Shown: positions 16,375-24,430 of the stretch, piece after piece | Layout of the letters: every line of letters begins with the position of its first letter | Numbering within the stretch: the stretch's first letter is position 1 | Origin: an uncultured Muribaculaceae bacterium | GTDB lineage: Bacteria; Bacteroidota; Bacteroidia; Bacteroidales; Muribaculaceae | Direction of reading: 5' to 3' | Assembly (NCBI GenBank): GCA_910584525.1 | Contig: CAJUAT010000015.1 | Location: forward strand, 1-43,548 | Length of the DNA: 43,548 nucleotides | The notes under the pieces: model-generated | What the model saw: only the letters and a program-made list of their open reading frames with translations | What the model was told of the DNA's origin: nothing | Databases searched by the model: none | Made by a program: the position numbers and the translations under genes

Positions 16375-17768
16375 CGCAGGATTAATACTTCAAGGATATA
16401 TACGCCGGCACCGGCCAGGTATCCGGCAAGTGCGGGAAGGGTGAAATGCTTGAGGTACCAGCCGAAGCTGATTTTCTCCAGACCCATGGCAATCACGCCG
16501 GCAGCCGAGCCGATGATCAGCAGGCTGCCGCCGACTCCGGCACAGTAGCTCAGGAACTCCCAGAAGATGCCGTCCTGTACAAAGTTGGCGGCATAACCTA
16601 TGGCACCGGCATCCTCCACGGGATACATGCCCATCACGCCTGCTACCAGAGGAACGTTGTCGAATACCGACGACAGCATGCCCAGCAGGACATTGATCAC
16701 GTATATGTCGTGCACCTTGGCGTCAAGCCATTTGGCGGTGGCGTCGAGCACGCCCGAGAAGTCGAGAACCTGTACGGCCATAAGTATGCCCATGAAGAAG
16801 AGAATCGACGGCATGTCGATACGCTTGATCACGGTGGTGAGCCTATGTTGCTTCACATCCTTGACATGACGGCGGTTATAGAAAATCTCGGTATATAACC
16901 AGAGGATGCCGAGCATGAGGAGCATGCCTAAGAATGGAGGGAGATGCGTGATGCTCTTGAACACGGGCACCAGAATCAGACCTGTCACGCCGAGGAGGAA
17001 GATGGTCAGTTTGTCGCGGTGAGTCATCCAGGCGTTGGGATCGGGGCCGGAGTACTGGACGGGAGCCAGCTGACCTTTGAGGCTGCGGCTTATCCAGAGT
17101 GCGGGGACGAGGACGGCCACAACAGAGGGAAGGAGCACGCGGGCTATTATCGCCTCGGCGGTGACATTACCCTTCACCCAGAGCATGATGGTGGTGACAT
17201 CGCCGATGGGCGACCATGCGCCGCCGCAGTTGGCGGCTATCACGATAAGTCCGGCATACAGCCAGCGTTCATGACGGTCGTCGATAAGCTTGCGCAAAAG
17301 CATCACCATCACTATCGTGGTGGTCATGTTGTCGAGAACGGCGCTGAAGAAGAAGGCCGTCAGGCAGAGTATCCACATCAGCTTGTTCTTGCTGTGGGTC
17401 TTGATGTGGTCGGTGATGATGGAGAAGCCTCCGTGCACGTCCACCAGCTCCACGATGGTCATGGCGCCTATCAGGAAGAAGAGCGTCTGCGTGATGTCGC
17501 CCATGGCCTCAACTATCTGAACGTCGATGATGTAATTGAGACTCTGCATGTGCGGCGTCATCGACTGCATACGCGGGTTGGCCTGCAGATACGCCGCAAG
17601 GTCGTCTGCATGGAACTCCGGTATGAAGTACTCCGCATTCAGTGCGTACAGTACCCATAGAGCCATACCCAGCAACAAAGCCGTCGCGGTCTTGTCGATG
17701 CGCAGCGGGTGCTCCAAAGCTATCGCCAGATAGCCGATGAAAAACAAACAAATAAGTGTTACAATCAT
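16371..17768 (-). CDS. nhaD: Na+/H+ antiporter, NhaD type
   Basis: Polytopic inner-membrane exchanger of the ion transporter superfamily that exports Na+ in exchange for H+. The 465 residues have about twelve hydrophobic segments. Hallmark helix breaks are LDNMTTTIVMVMLLRKL and AANCGGAWSPIGDVTTIMLW in the first half, and FDNVPLVAGVMGMYPV and SAAGVIAMG in the second, matching the inverted-repeat architecture. It begins 37 bp after the MltD-like gene with no promoter box between, so it is probably read through from parA. It overlaps tsaE by 4 bp. Confidence 0.92.
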   Translation of the reverse strand: MIVTLICLFFIGYLAIALEHPLRIDKTATALLLGMALWVLYALNAEYFIPEFHADDLAAYLQANPRMQSMTPHMQSLNYIIDVQIVEAMGDITQTLFFLIGAMTIVELVDVHGGFSIITDHIKTHSKNKLMWILCLTAFFFSAVLDNMTTTIVMVMLLRKLIDDRHERWLYAGLIVIAANCGGAWSPIGDVTTIMLWVKGNVTAEAIIARVLLPSVVAVLVPALWISRSLKGQLAPVQYSGPDPNAWMTHRDKLTIFLLGVTGLILVPVFKSITHLPPFLGMLLMLGILWLYTEIFYNRRHVKDVKQHRLTTVIKRIDMPSILFFMGILMAVQVLDFSGVLDATAKWLDAKVHDIYVINVLLGMLSSVFDNVPLVAGVMGMYPVEDAGAIGYAANFVQDGIFWEFLSYCAGVGGSLLIIGSAAGVIAMGLEKISFGWYLKHFTLPALAGYLAGAGVYILEVLILR

Positions 17769-17805
17769 GGAATATTAGTTGATTTAAGGTTATTTCAGTG
17801 TGATC

Positions 17806-19509
17806 TTATCTGCGTTTCTTTTTCTTGCTCTTGCTTGAAGATTTGGATTTGGATTTAGACTTGGCTTTGGATTTTGAGGAAGCCTTGCCTGAGGATACTT
17901 TGGCCGACGAGGGAAGTTTGATGTTGTCGCCGGGGTGGATTTCGTCGCCGGAGCCCTTTATGTTGTTGGCCTTCTTGATAGCCTCCACGGTTGTTCCGTA
18001 ACGTTTGGCTATGTTGGAGAGGTTGTCGCCGCTGCGCACGCTGTGGCTTGCAGGCTGTGTCGACTGTTTTTTCTTTGACTTGCTTTTTGACTTGCTTTTT
18101 GACTTGCTTGCGGATTTGCCTGTGGACTTGCTTCCCGATGTGGAGGCAGTGGCGGAAGAGGTCTTTTTCTTCTGGCGGGGTGCCGGGGCGGTTTCGGCGG
18201 CGGGAGTGTTGTCCTGGACTGTATAAGCGGGGGCCGGGGGCTGATTAGAGCGGGCGCGGCGTCCGCGGGCCACGGCGTACGACTGCACCGGCTCGCTGGC
18301 GGGTGTGCGCGAAACCTGTTCTGTCTGTTCTGTCTGTTCGGCAAGCGCCGGCATGTTGTCGGCATCCGATTCCATGGCTGCTTCCTCCACGATGGAGGCT
18401 CCCGGCTCGTCTCCAGGCTCAACGCTTATGCGACGAGTATATTTGTCGGCCTCATAGTTGCGTATGTCGGCCTCGCTCATAAGGTAGGCGTGGGTCTGCT
18501 GGGAGGGGAGCACAAGGGTATATGCCCGCGACGGACTCCCGGGAATGATGTCGGCGCGGAATTGCGGATTGAGCACACGCAGCTCCGCCATGGGTATGTT
18601 GAGCACATGCGAGATCTGCTGCAGGTGTACGCGGTCGCTTACCATGATGGTGTCGGTGACAAGCGGCTTGGTGGGAAGCACTGGGCTTATGTTGTGCTCC
18701 GGGTAATATGTCATCACATAGTTTGCGGCAATGAACTGGGGCACATAGCCACGGGTTTCGGGGCTGAGGTAGTTGTAGATGCTCCAGAAGTCGTGGTCGG
18801 AGGGGTTGCCGCCGGCGCGGCGGATGGCTTTGTTGACGTTTCCGGGGCCGCAGTTATAGGCGGCGATTGCCAGCGACCAGTCGCCGTAGGTGTTGTAGAG
18901 GTCTTTGAGATATTTGGCGGCCGTGCGGGATGAGAGGTAAGGGTCGCGACGTTCGTCGACGAGGCTGCTTACCTCAAGGCCGAGGCCTTTGCCTGTGCCG
19001 ATCATGAACTGCCACAGGCCGGCGGCGCCATGTTTCGATACGGCGTTGGGGTCGAGACCCGATTCCACGATGGGCAGGTAACGCAGTTCCAAAGGGAGAC
19101 CTTGCTCTTCGAGAGCCTGCTCGAAAATAGGCATATAATATATGGAGAGGCCGAGGAGGGCGGCTACCTGGCTGCGGCCGCGGCTCGTGTAGCGCTCGAT
19201 ATAGTTGCGCACTATCGAGTTGTAGGGCATCTCTATGATGGTGGGCAGCTTGGCGAGCCTCGCACGCATTGTGGCGTCGTCTACTGCCACGTCGCCCTGC
19301 CGCTTGTAGCGGTCGTCGGTGGCCGTGTAGTTGCGCATGTACCATCCTTCGAGCATCTTCTGTGTGTCGAGCTCGTAGCTCTCCGGATAGATGATGTCGT
19401 TGTCGGTGATGGTATGCTTTATGTCGTTGACATTGGTGGTCCTGGCTGTCGCCAACAGACTGCCGGCGGCTATCAGTCCGAGGGTGAGTATATATGCTGT
19501 TTTCTTCAT
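17806..19509 (-). CDS. MltD-like membrane-bound lytic transglycosylase with LysM
   Basis: Cell-wall enzyme that cleaves peptidoglycan glycan strands with 1,6-anhydro product formation. The 567 residues start with a signal peptide (KKTAYILTLGLIAAGSLLATA). The SLT domain spans about 118-260, with catalytic Glu149 in LPIVESGLDP and the AAYNCGPGNVNKAI block. A weak LysM-like region follows (about 295-350), then a Pro/Ala/Gln-rich linker, a Ser-Lys repeat tract, a clear LysM (SVRSGDNLSNIAKRYGTTVEAIKKANNIKG), and a second Ser-Lys-rich C-terminus. The very basic tracts could stick to wall or membrane polymers. It lies 28 bp after the DUF5683 gene, in the parAB unit common in Bacteroidales. Confidence 0.93.
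   Translation of the reverse strand: MKKTAYILTLGLIAAGSLLATARTTNVNDIKHTITDNDIIYPESYELDTQKMLEGWYMRNYTATDDRYKRQGDVAVDDATMRARLAKLPTIIEMPYNSIVRNYIERYTSRGRSQVAALLGLSIYYMPIFEQALEEQGLPLELRYLPIVESGLDPNAVSKHGAAGLWQFMIGTGKGLGLEVSSLVDERRDPYLSSRTAAKYLKDLYNTYGDWSLAIAAYNCGPGNVNKAIRRAGGNPSDHDFWSIYNYLSPETRGYVPQFIAANYVMTYYPEHNISPVLPTKPLVTDTIMVSDRVHLQQISHVLNIPMAELRVLNPQFRADIIPGSPSRAYTLVLPSQQTHAYLMSEADIRNYEADKYTRRISVEPGDEPGASIVEEAAMESDADNMPALAEQTEQTEQVSRTPASEPVQSYAVARGRRARSNQPPAPAYTVQDNTPAAETAPAPRQKKKTSSATASTSGSKSTGKSASKSKSKSKSKSKKKQSTQPASHSVRSGDNLSNIAKRYGTTVEAIKKANNIKGSGDEIHPGDNIKLPSSAKVSSGKASSKSKAKSKSKSKSSSKSKKKKRR
18077..18112 (-). repeat. 12-bp tandem repeats coding the Ser-Lys tract
   Basis: Two exact copies of GACTTGCTTTTT (18077-18100, plus-strand reading) and part of a third. 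They encode Lys-Ser dipeptides of the MltD-like protein. Such repeats can change copy number by slippage in units of four residues without breaking the frame. Confidence 0.8.
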
Positions 19510-19537
19510 AATGTTCTGAGTTGTCGGTGAGATGATT

Positions 19538-20317
19538 TCAGAAGGTTAACGACCATTGCAGACCGAGGGCGCTGCGTTTGATTGAGGGGAATCTGTCGTT
19601 GACGATGATTGCCGGGGCAATGTCAAGCGACAGGTCGGGGCTGACGTCGAAGTGTGCCATGGATGCGTCCACATAGGCGTCGACCATACATACGAGGTAG
19701 AGGGCCACAAGGCATATTATGCAGAGGTCGCGGTTGCGGCGGAAATAGTCCTTGCGGCTCTTGAAAGTGCGCTCGAGCCATGAACGGTCGAGGTCGCTTT
19801 CACTCACGGTGGGAGGAAAGAAGTTCATATAGCTGTTGGTTCCCGGGTCGGAGTCCATGATGTCGCGGTAGGCCTGCATATAGTCTTTGTACTGGTTGGC
19901 GTTCCAGCTTGTGGCATATCCGAGACCCATGAAACCACCCACCACTATCGGGAGCTTCCAGTATCGGCGGTTATAGATCTGTCCGAGGCCTGGGCAGAGT
20001 GCCGAGAGCCATACGGCGCGTGTGGGAGAGGGGTTGAAGGGAATCTTGCCGTTTTCGTCGAAGGCATAGTCGTCGGCACGTACCTCGGTAGGGGGTATGG
20101 AATCGTTGTCGGGAGTCACGGCCACGTCTATCTCGGCGTCCACCATCACTGTTGAGTCGGCCGGAAGGGCTATGGGCTCTCGTTCCGCGGGTGACTGCGG
20201 GATGCGTGCCGCCACGGCGCCGCCGCCATATATCTCGGGCGGTAGCACCAGCAGCAATGCCAGCGTCATAGCCAGCACTTTCTCGCCTATCCTGCTGTGT
20301 CCCTCGGTGTCAGCCAT
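19538..20317 (-). CDS. DUF5683 domain membrane protein
   Basis: Conserved Bacteroidota protein of unknown function. The 259 residues have an N-terminal signal-like segment (VLAMTLALLLVLPPEIYG); an internal Met17 could be the real start. A Pro-rich region follows, then the DUF5683 block (about 100-250) beginning PSPTRAVWLSALCPGLGQIYNRRYWKLPIVVGGFMGLGYATSWN. Hydrophobic segments flank a loop with PPTVSESDLDRSWLERTFKSRKDYFRRNRDL, and a further helix contains CIICLVALYLVCMVDAYVDA. It overlaps parB by 8 bp and precedes the transglycosylase. The conserved position suggests a role linking partition or division to the envelope (inference). Confidence 0.85.
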   Translation of the reverse strand: MADTEGHSRIGEKVLAMTLALLLVLPPEIYGGGAVAARIPQSPAEREPIALPADSTVMVDAEIDVAVTPDNDSIPPTEVRADDYAFDENGKIPFNPSPTRAVWLSALCPGLGQIYNRRYWKLPIVVGGFMGLGYATSWNANQYKDYMQAYRDIMDSDPGTNSYMNFFPPTVSESDLDRSWLERTFKSRKDYFRRNRDLCIICLVALYLVCMVDAYVDASMAHFDVSPDLSLDIAPAIIVNDRFPSIKRSALGLQWSLTF

Positions 20318-21203
20318 TGTTGAGAGTGTCGAAAACTTTTATCAGCCGATGGAGGTCGTCGTCGGAGGCGAAGCGGAAGGTTATGGCTCCCGAGCCGTTC
20401 TCCGAGCGCGTGAACTTCACCGGCGTATGGAAACGGTCAGTAAGAGAGTCGGCGAGCTGGCGGTAGGCCGAATTGTCGGGGCGTGCCGGTTTCTCCGCGG
20501 CGTCCTTTTCCTTGCCTTCCTGGCGTGCGAGGGCTTCGACGGCTCTTACGGAAAGGCCCTCCTTGACAATTCTCTTGTAGAGGCGCAGCTGCGTCTTGGT
20601 GTCGGCCACTGCCAGAAGGGCGCGGGCGTGTCCCATGTCGATGTTATGGTCGCGCAGGCCGAGTTGAATCTCGGCGGGAAGCCTGAGAAGCCGCAGATGG
20701 TTGGCGATGGTGGCACGTTTCTTGCCGAGACGCTCCGAGAGGCGTTCCTGGGTAAGCTCGTAGGTGTCGATGAGCTTTTTGAAACCGAGAGCCACCTCTA
20801 TGGCGTTGAGGTCCTGGCGCTGAATGTTCTCGATGAGGGCCATCTCGGTCATCTCCATGTCGGAGGCGGTTCTGACATATGCGGGCACGGAGGCGAGGCC
20901 GGCAATGGCGGCGGCACGCCAGCGGCGTTCGCCCGCGATTATCTGGTAGCGGCCGCCGGCTATGCTGCGCAGCGTCAGCGGCTGTACCACACCGAGCTCA
21001 CGTATGGAGGCGGCAAGCTCTTCGAGACTGTCGCTGTCGAAGGCACGGCGCGGCTGCTCGGGATTAGGCTCTATCTGGCTCAGGGAAATCTCTGAAATCG
21101 CCGAGGAGCCGTCGGTGCGTATCTCATCGACCGACAGCAGCGCATCGATGCCGCGTCCCAGTGCCGGACGTCGCCCCGGCTGGCTGCTCTTATTGTTGTT
21201 CAT
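20310..21203 (-). CDS. parB: Chromosome-partitioning protein ParB
   Basis: CTP-dependent DNA clamp that loads at parS and spreads to organise the origin region. The 297 residues include the N-terminal domain with the CTP-binding motifs GERRWRA (91-97) and ENIQR (125-129), a helix-turn-helix (about 149-172, LTQERLSERLGKKRATIANHLRLL), and a C-terminal dimerisation region after a charged linker. The start overlaps parA by 4 bp. I find no canonical parS (TGTTNCACGTGAAACA) in this window. Confidence 0.96.
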   Translation of the reverse strand: MNNNKSSQPGRRPALGRGIDALLSVDEIRTDGSSAISEISLSQIEPNPEQPRRAFDSDSLEELAASIRELGVVQPLTLRSIAGGRYQIIAGERRWRAAAIAGLASVPAYVRTASDMEMTEMALIENIQRQDLNAIEVALGFKKLIDTYELTQERLSERLGKKRATIANHLRLLRLPAEIQLGLRDHNIDMGHARALLAVADTKTQLRLYKRIVKEGLSVRAVEALARQEGKEKDAAEKPARPDNSAYRQLADSLTDRFHTPVKFTRSENGSGAITFRFASDDDLHRLIKVFDTLNNG

Positions 21204-22003
21204 GCTTTGTCGGTGGTTTTCTGTCGGTTGCGGTTCTTCTTGCGTTCGCGTGTCTGCAGCTCACGTGCCAGCTGGGTATAGGCTATGGCGCCGCGGCTGT
21301 CGGGGTCGTAAAGAATCACCGGAAGTCCGTGGCTCGGACTCTCCGACAGCTTGATGTTGCGGGGTATTACGGTGGTGAACACCATGTCGCCGAAATGTCC
21401 TTTGAGTTCCTCGAAAATCTGGTTTGCGAGGCGCAGACGGGCATCGTACATCGTGAGCAGGAAACCTTCTATTTCGAGCTGCGGGCGCAGCCGCGACTTG
21501 ATGATCCGGATGGTGTTGAGGAGCTGTACGATACCTTCGAGGGCGAAGTATTCGGCCTGTACGGGAATCAGCACGGAGTCGGCGGCGGTGAGGGCGTTGA
21601 CGGTGATGATTCCCAGAGAAGGAGAGCAGTCGATGAGGATGTAGTCATAGCGGTCTTTGACAGGGGCTACCACGCCGGCCAGCACCTTCTCGCGGTCCGC
21701 GCGGTTCATGAGCTCTATTTCGGCGCCCACAAGTCCTATGCGCGAGCTTATGATGTCAAGACCCTTCACCTGGGTGGCCTTGATGGCCTCTGCCGCCGGG
21801 TAGCTGTCGATAAGGCATTCGTACACCGATACGTCGCTGTCGTCGAGCTCCACGCCCAGCCCCGATGTGGCGTTGGCCTGCGGGTCTGCGTCAATCAGCA
21901 ATACCTTGCGCCCCGATAGCGCCAGACATGCCCCAAGATTGAAGCTCGTCGTAGTCTTGCCTACGCCGCCCTTCTGATTCGCTATTGCTATTATCTTTCC
22001 CAT
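21200..22003 (-). CDS. parA: Chromosome-partitioning ATPase ParA (Soj)
   Basis: Deviant-Walker ATPase that binds DNA non-specifically and moves ParB-parS complexes. The 267 residues open MGKIIAIANQKGGVGKTTTSFNLG with the signature Lys in KGGVGKT. They continue with DADPQANAT and YILIDCSPSLG (Walker B region), and end with a basic tail. It is first in a unit parA-parB-DUF5683-MltD-nhaD-tsaE-birA. A minus-strand box TAAATTTG is at 22032-22039, about 30 nt upstream of the ATG. Confidence 0.96.
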   Translation of the reverse strand: MGKIIAIANQKGGVGKTTTSFNLGACLALSGRKVLLIDADPQANATSGLGVELDDSDVSVYECLIDSYPAAEAIKATQVKGLDIISSRIGLVGAEIELMNRADREKVLAGVVAPVKDRYDYILIDCSPSLGIITVNALTAADSVLIPVQAEYFALEGIVQLLNTIRIIKSRLRPQLEIEGFLLTMYDARLRLANQIFEELKGHFGDMVFTTVIPRNIKLSESPSHGLPVILYDPDSRGAIAYTQLARELQTRERKKNRNRQKTTDKA

Positions 22004-22031
22004 ATATAATCCTCACTATGGAATTAATTTG

Positions 22032-22039
22032 CAAATTTA
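22032..22039 (-). promoter_or_regulatory. -10-like box for parA
   Basis: Minus strand TAAATTTG. The expected upstream element 19 nt away reads TTCG rather than TTTG. The position gives a leader of about 20 nt to the parA ATG. Confidence 0.5.
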
Positions 22040-22117
22040 ATCATTATTCCCCATAATCCGAAAATTCTAAGTTTTTTTAAGGAATCGATCCGGGCACATG
22101 CATGCTTTGCATACTTT

Positions 22118-22133
22118 GCCGCGGTCCCGCGGC
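22118..22133. other. Perfect GC palindrome in the parA/serS divergent region
   Basis: GCCGCGG-TC-CCGCGGC, a 16-bp inverted repeat. It sits between divergent genes in a 227-bp gap whose remainder is AT-rich. It could be a protein-binding site or an extruded hairpin; no regulator family is recognised. Confidence 0.4.
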
Positions 22134-22146
22134 GGGAAATGTCGAT

Positions 22147-22177
22147 TTTCATAATTCGGAATTTTTTGCTATCTTCG
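22147..22177 (+). promoter_or_regulatory. Probable promoter of serS
   Basis: TTTC (22147-22150), a 19-nt spacer, TATCTTCG (22170-22177): one mismatch in each element from TTTG / TAnnTTTG. It gives a leader of about 45 nt. Confidence 0.45.
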
Positions 22178-22230
22178 CAGGTTAATAAGAGCGCGTGCCG
22201 CTGTATGTGCGTTAAAAAACAGATTTAAGA

Positions 22231-23502
22231 ATGCTTACATTGCAGGCAATAAAGGCTGATCCTGAGTTTGTGATCGGCAGGCTGGCCGTCAAGGGTTTTG
22301 ACGGCCGTGGAGTGATAACGGAGATACTTGAGATAGATGAAGAGCGCAGGAAGCTCCAGCATCGGTGCGACACCGACGCGTCGGAACTCAAGAAGCTGGC
22401 CTCGTCGATAGGGGCTTTCATGAAGCAGGGAGAGCGCGGCAAGGCAGAGGAAGCCAAGGCCGAGGTGGCCCGTATCAAGGGCGAGACCAAAGGGTTGCAG
22501 GACCGTCTCGCCGAGTGCGAGGCCAAGCAGCTCCAGCTCCTCCTGACTGTGCCCAATCTCCCCAATGCCTCCGTGCCCGAAGGATTGTCGGCCGAAGACA
22601 ATGTGGTGGAAAAGACCGGCGGTCCCATGCCCGAGCTGGGTGATGATGCCCTCCCGCACTGGGATCTCGCAAAAAAATACAATCTCATAGATTTCGAGAC
22701 GGGAGTCAAGGTCACCGGCGCCGGATTCCCCTTCTATGTAGGCAAGGGAGCGCGTCTGCAGCGTGCCCTCATACAGTTCTTCCTCGACGAGGCATGGAAG
22801 GCCGGATATGTGGAGGTGGAACCCCCCTTCGTGGTCAACGAGGCTTCCGGATACGGTACAGGCCAGCTCCCCGACAAGGAGGGCCAGATGTACCATGTAA
22901 ACCTCGACAACCTCTATCTGATACCCACTGCTGAGGTGCCCGTCACCAACATATACCGCGATGTGATAATCCCCGAGGGAGAGCTCCCGAAGAAAAACTG
23001 TGCCTATTCGCCCTGCTGGCGCAGGGAGGCCGGAAGCTACGGCAAGGATGTCAGAGGACTTAACCGTCTGCATCAGTTCGACAAGGTGGAGATTGTGCGT
23101 ATAGAGAAGCCGGAGGATAGCTATGCGGCTCTTGAGGAGATGAAGGACCATGTGCAGGGACTTCTGGAGAAGCTGGGACTGCCGTGGCACATACTGCGGC
23201 TCTGTGGCGGCGACATGAGCTTCACATCGGCCATAACCTTCGATTTCGAGGTGTGGAGCGGTGCCCAGAAGCGTTGGCTCGAGGTCAGCTCGGTATCCAA
23301 TTTCGAGACATACCAGGCCAACAGACTCAAGTGCCGTTACCGTGGCGACGACAAGAAGACCCATCTCTGCCATACCCTGAACGGGTCGGCCCTCGCCCTG
23401 CCGCGTATCGTGGCCGCACTGCTCGAGAATAACCAGACTCCCGAAGGCATCAAGGTGCCTGAATGCCTCTGGAAATACACCGGCTTCGAAATCATCGACT
23501 GA
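22231..23502 (+). CDS. serS: Serine--tRNA ligase
   Basis: Class II aminoacyl-tRNA synthetase that charges tRNA-Ser, and also the starting tRNA for selenocysteine where present. At 423 aa it is full length. It has an N-terminal tRNA-binding coiled coil (about 25-105), motif 1 near ALIQFFLDEAWKAGYVEVEPP, motif 2 SPCWRREAGSYGKDVRGLNRLHQFDKVE (about 259-286), the VSSVSNFETYQANRLKCRY block, and motif 3 NGSALALPRIVAALLE (about 384-399). It is transcribed alone, or with the pseudokinase group that begins 83 bp later. Confidence 0.98.
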   Translation: MLTLQAIKADPEFVIGRLAVKGFDGRGVITEILEIDEERRKLQHRCDTDASELKKLASSIGAFMKQGERGKAEEAKAEVARIKGETKGLQDRLAECEAKQLQLLLTVPNLPNASVPEGLSAEDNVVEKTGGPMPELGDDALPHWDLAKKYNLIDFETGVKVTGAGFPFYVGKGARLQRALIQFFLDEAWKAGYVEVEPPFVVNEASGYGTGQLPDKEGQMYHVNLDNLYLIPTAEVPVTNIYRDVIIPEGELPKKNCAYSPCWRREAGSYGKDVRGLNRLHQFDKVEIVRIEKPEDSYAALEEMKDHVQGLLEKLGLPWHILRLCGGDMSFTSAITFDFEVWSGAQKRWLEVSSVSNFETYQANRLKCRYRGDDKKTHLCHTLNGSALALPRIVAALLENNQTPEGIKVPECLWKYTGFEIID

Positions 23503-23547
23503 CAGAGCCCAGAGGCCCACGTCTCGTGAATTTATCCATTTGCCAAT

Positions 23548-23569
23548 GGCCTTAGGCAACGGTAAGGCC
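23548..23569 (+). terminator. Weak hairpin after serS
   Basis: GGCCTTA / TAAGGCC (7 bp) with an 8-nt loop, followed by CCCCAAAG, so there is no U-tract. It may be an attenuating or mRNA-end structure rather than a true intrinsic terminator. Confidence 0.3.
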
Positions 23570-23585
23570 CCCAAAGACTCCATTT

Positions 23586-24407
23586 ATGAAGGTATCAAAA
23601 AAGAACAATGACTATGGCGGCGCGGATATGGCTCCCGCCACCAAAGGTTATGTGAGCCGTGATGAGAAGCTCATTCCCATTGACGACCCGTCGGGGAAAT
23701 GGTCCGACCTTACCCTCCTCCCGGAGTGGGGCGAGAAGTACTATGATGTCTATACCGTGCGCAAACATGGCAAGTGGGTGATGCTCAAGGGCCTGAAGAA
23801 GGAGTACCGCGACGACCCGGAGTTCCGACGCATGCTTGAGCAGGAGTTCGAGACCCGTTACAATCTCGCCCATCCCAACATAGTGATGGTCAACGACCTG
23901 GAGGAGGTGCCGGGCGTGGGGCTGGCGATAATCACCGACGACGTCTACGGCTATTCCCTGCGCCGCCTCATCGACGAGAAAAGGCTTACGCCCAAAATCG
24001 TGCACCGCCTCGAGACTCAGCTCCTCGACGCCCTCGAATACATTCAGGAGAATCATGTGGTGCACGACCCTATAACTCCCGACACCATCATCTTCACGGA
24101 ATACAACGAGAACCTCAAGCTCATCAACGTGGGCTACGCGCAGAAGGACTCCTTCAGCGTGAAGGAGACCGAGAAGGACATAGAAAGCTACGGCAAGGTG
24201 CTCGACGAGGTGCTCGACCATCTCCCCGCCTCGCTGCCAAAGCTGCGGCGCGTGGCAAAAAAATGCCAGAGCGCTGACCATCCTTACCGAACAGTCGGCG
24301 ATGTACAGCTCGCCATCGAAAAGGGCCATTCAAGCCAGATGTATGTGTTCATTTGCGTCTTCATCATCTTTATGGTGGCGCTACTGATATGGATTACCGT
24401 CCGCTGA
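23586..24407 (+). CDS. Tail-anchored protein pseudokinase
   Basis: The 273 residues have the Hanks-type kinase layout but have lost the catalytic residues. Lys68 in VMLK and Glu87 fit the ATP-site Lys and the alpha-C Glu, and HPNIV follows at 96-100. The HRD loop reads HDPITPDT at 160-167, so the catalytic Asp is Pro162, the loop Lys is Thr164 and the Mg-binding Asn is Thr167. DFG reads NVG at 181-183, and no glycine-rich loop is visible. A single C-terminal helix (about 252-272, MYVFICVFIIFMVALLIWITV) anchors the domain to the membrane from the cytoplasm. Phosphotransfer is unlikely; a scaffold or regulatory role is inferred. It begins a closely packed plus-strand unit, 23 bp before the GNAT gene. 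Confidence 0.85.
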   Translation: MKVSKKNNDYGGADMAPATKGYVSRDEKLIPIDDPSGKWSDLTLLPEWGEKYYDVYTVRKHGKWVMLKGLKKEYRDDPEFRRMLEQEFETRYNLAHPNIVMVNDLEEVPGVGLAIITDDVYGYSLRRLIDEKRLTPKIVHRLETQLLDALEYIQENHVVHDPITPDTIIFTEYNENLKLINVGYAQKDSFSVKETEKDIESYGKVLDEVLDHLPASLPKLRRVAKKCQSADHPYRTVGDVQLAIEKGHSSQMYVFICVFIIFMVALLIWITVR

Positions 24408-24430
24408 TACTTAAGGAACATACCCTCAAT

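Noticed and set aside
20310..22140. parS near parAB
   Set aside because: CACGTG at about 21265 and other partial matches do not extend to the TGTTNCACGTGAAACA palindrome. No convincing site was seen by eye in the window.
22225..23583. 452-codon frame opposite serS
   Set aside because: Shadow of serS, no recognisable domain.
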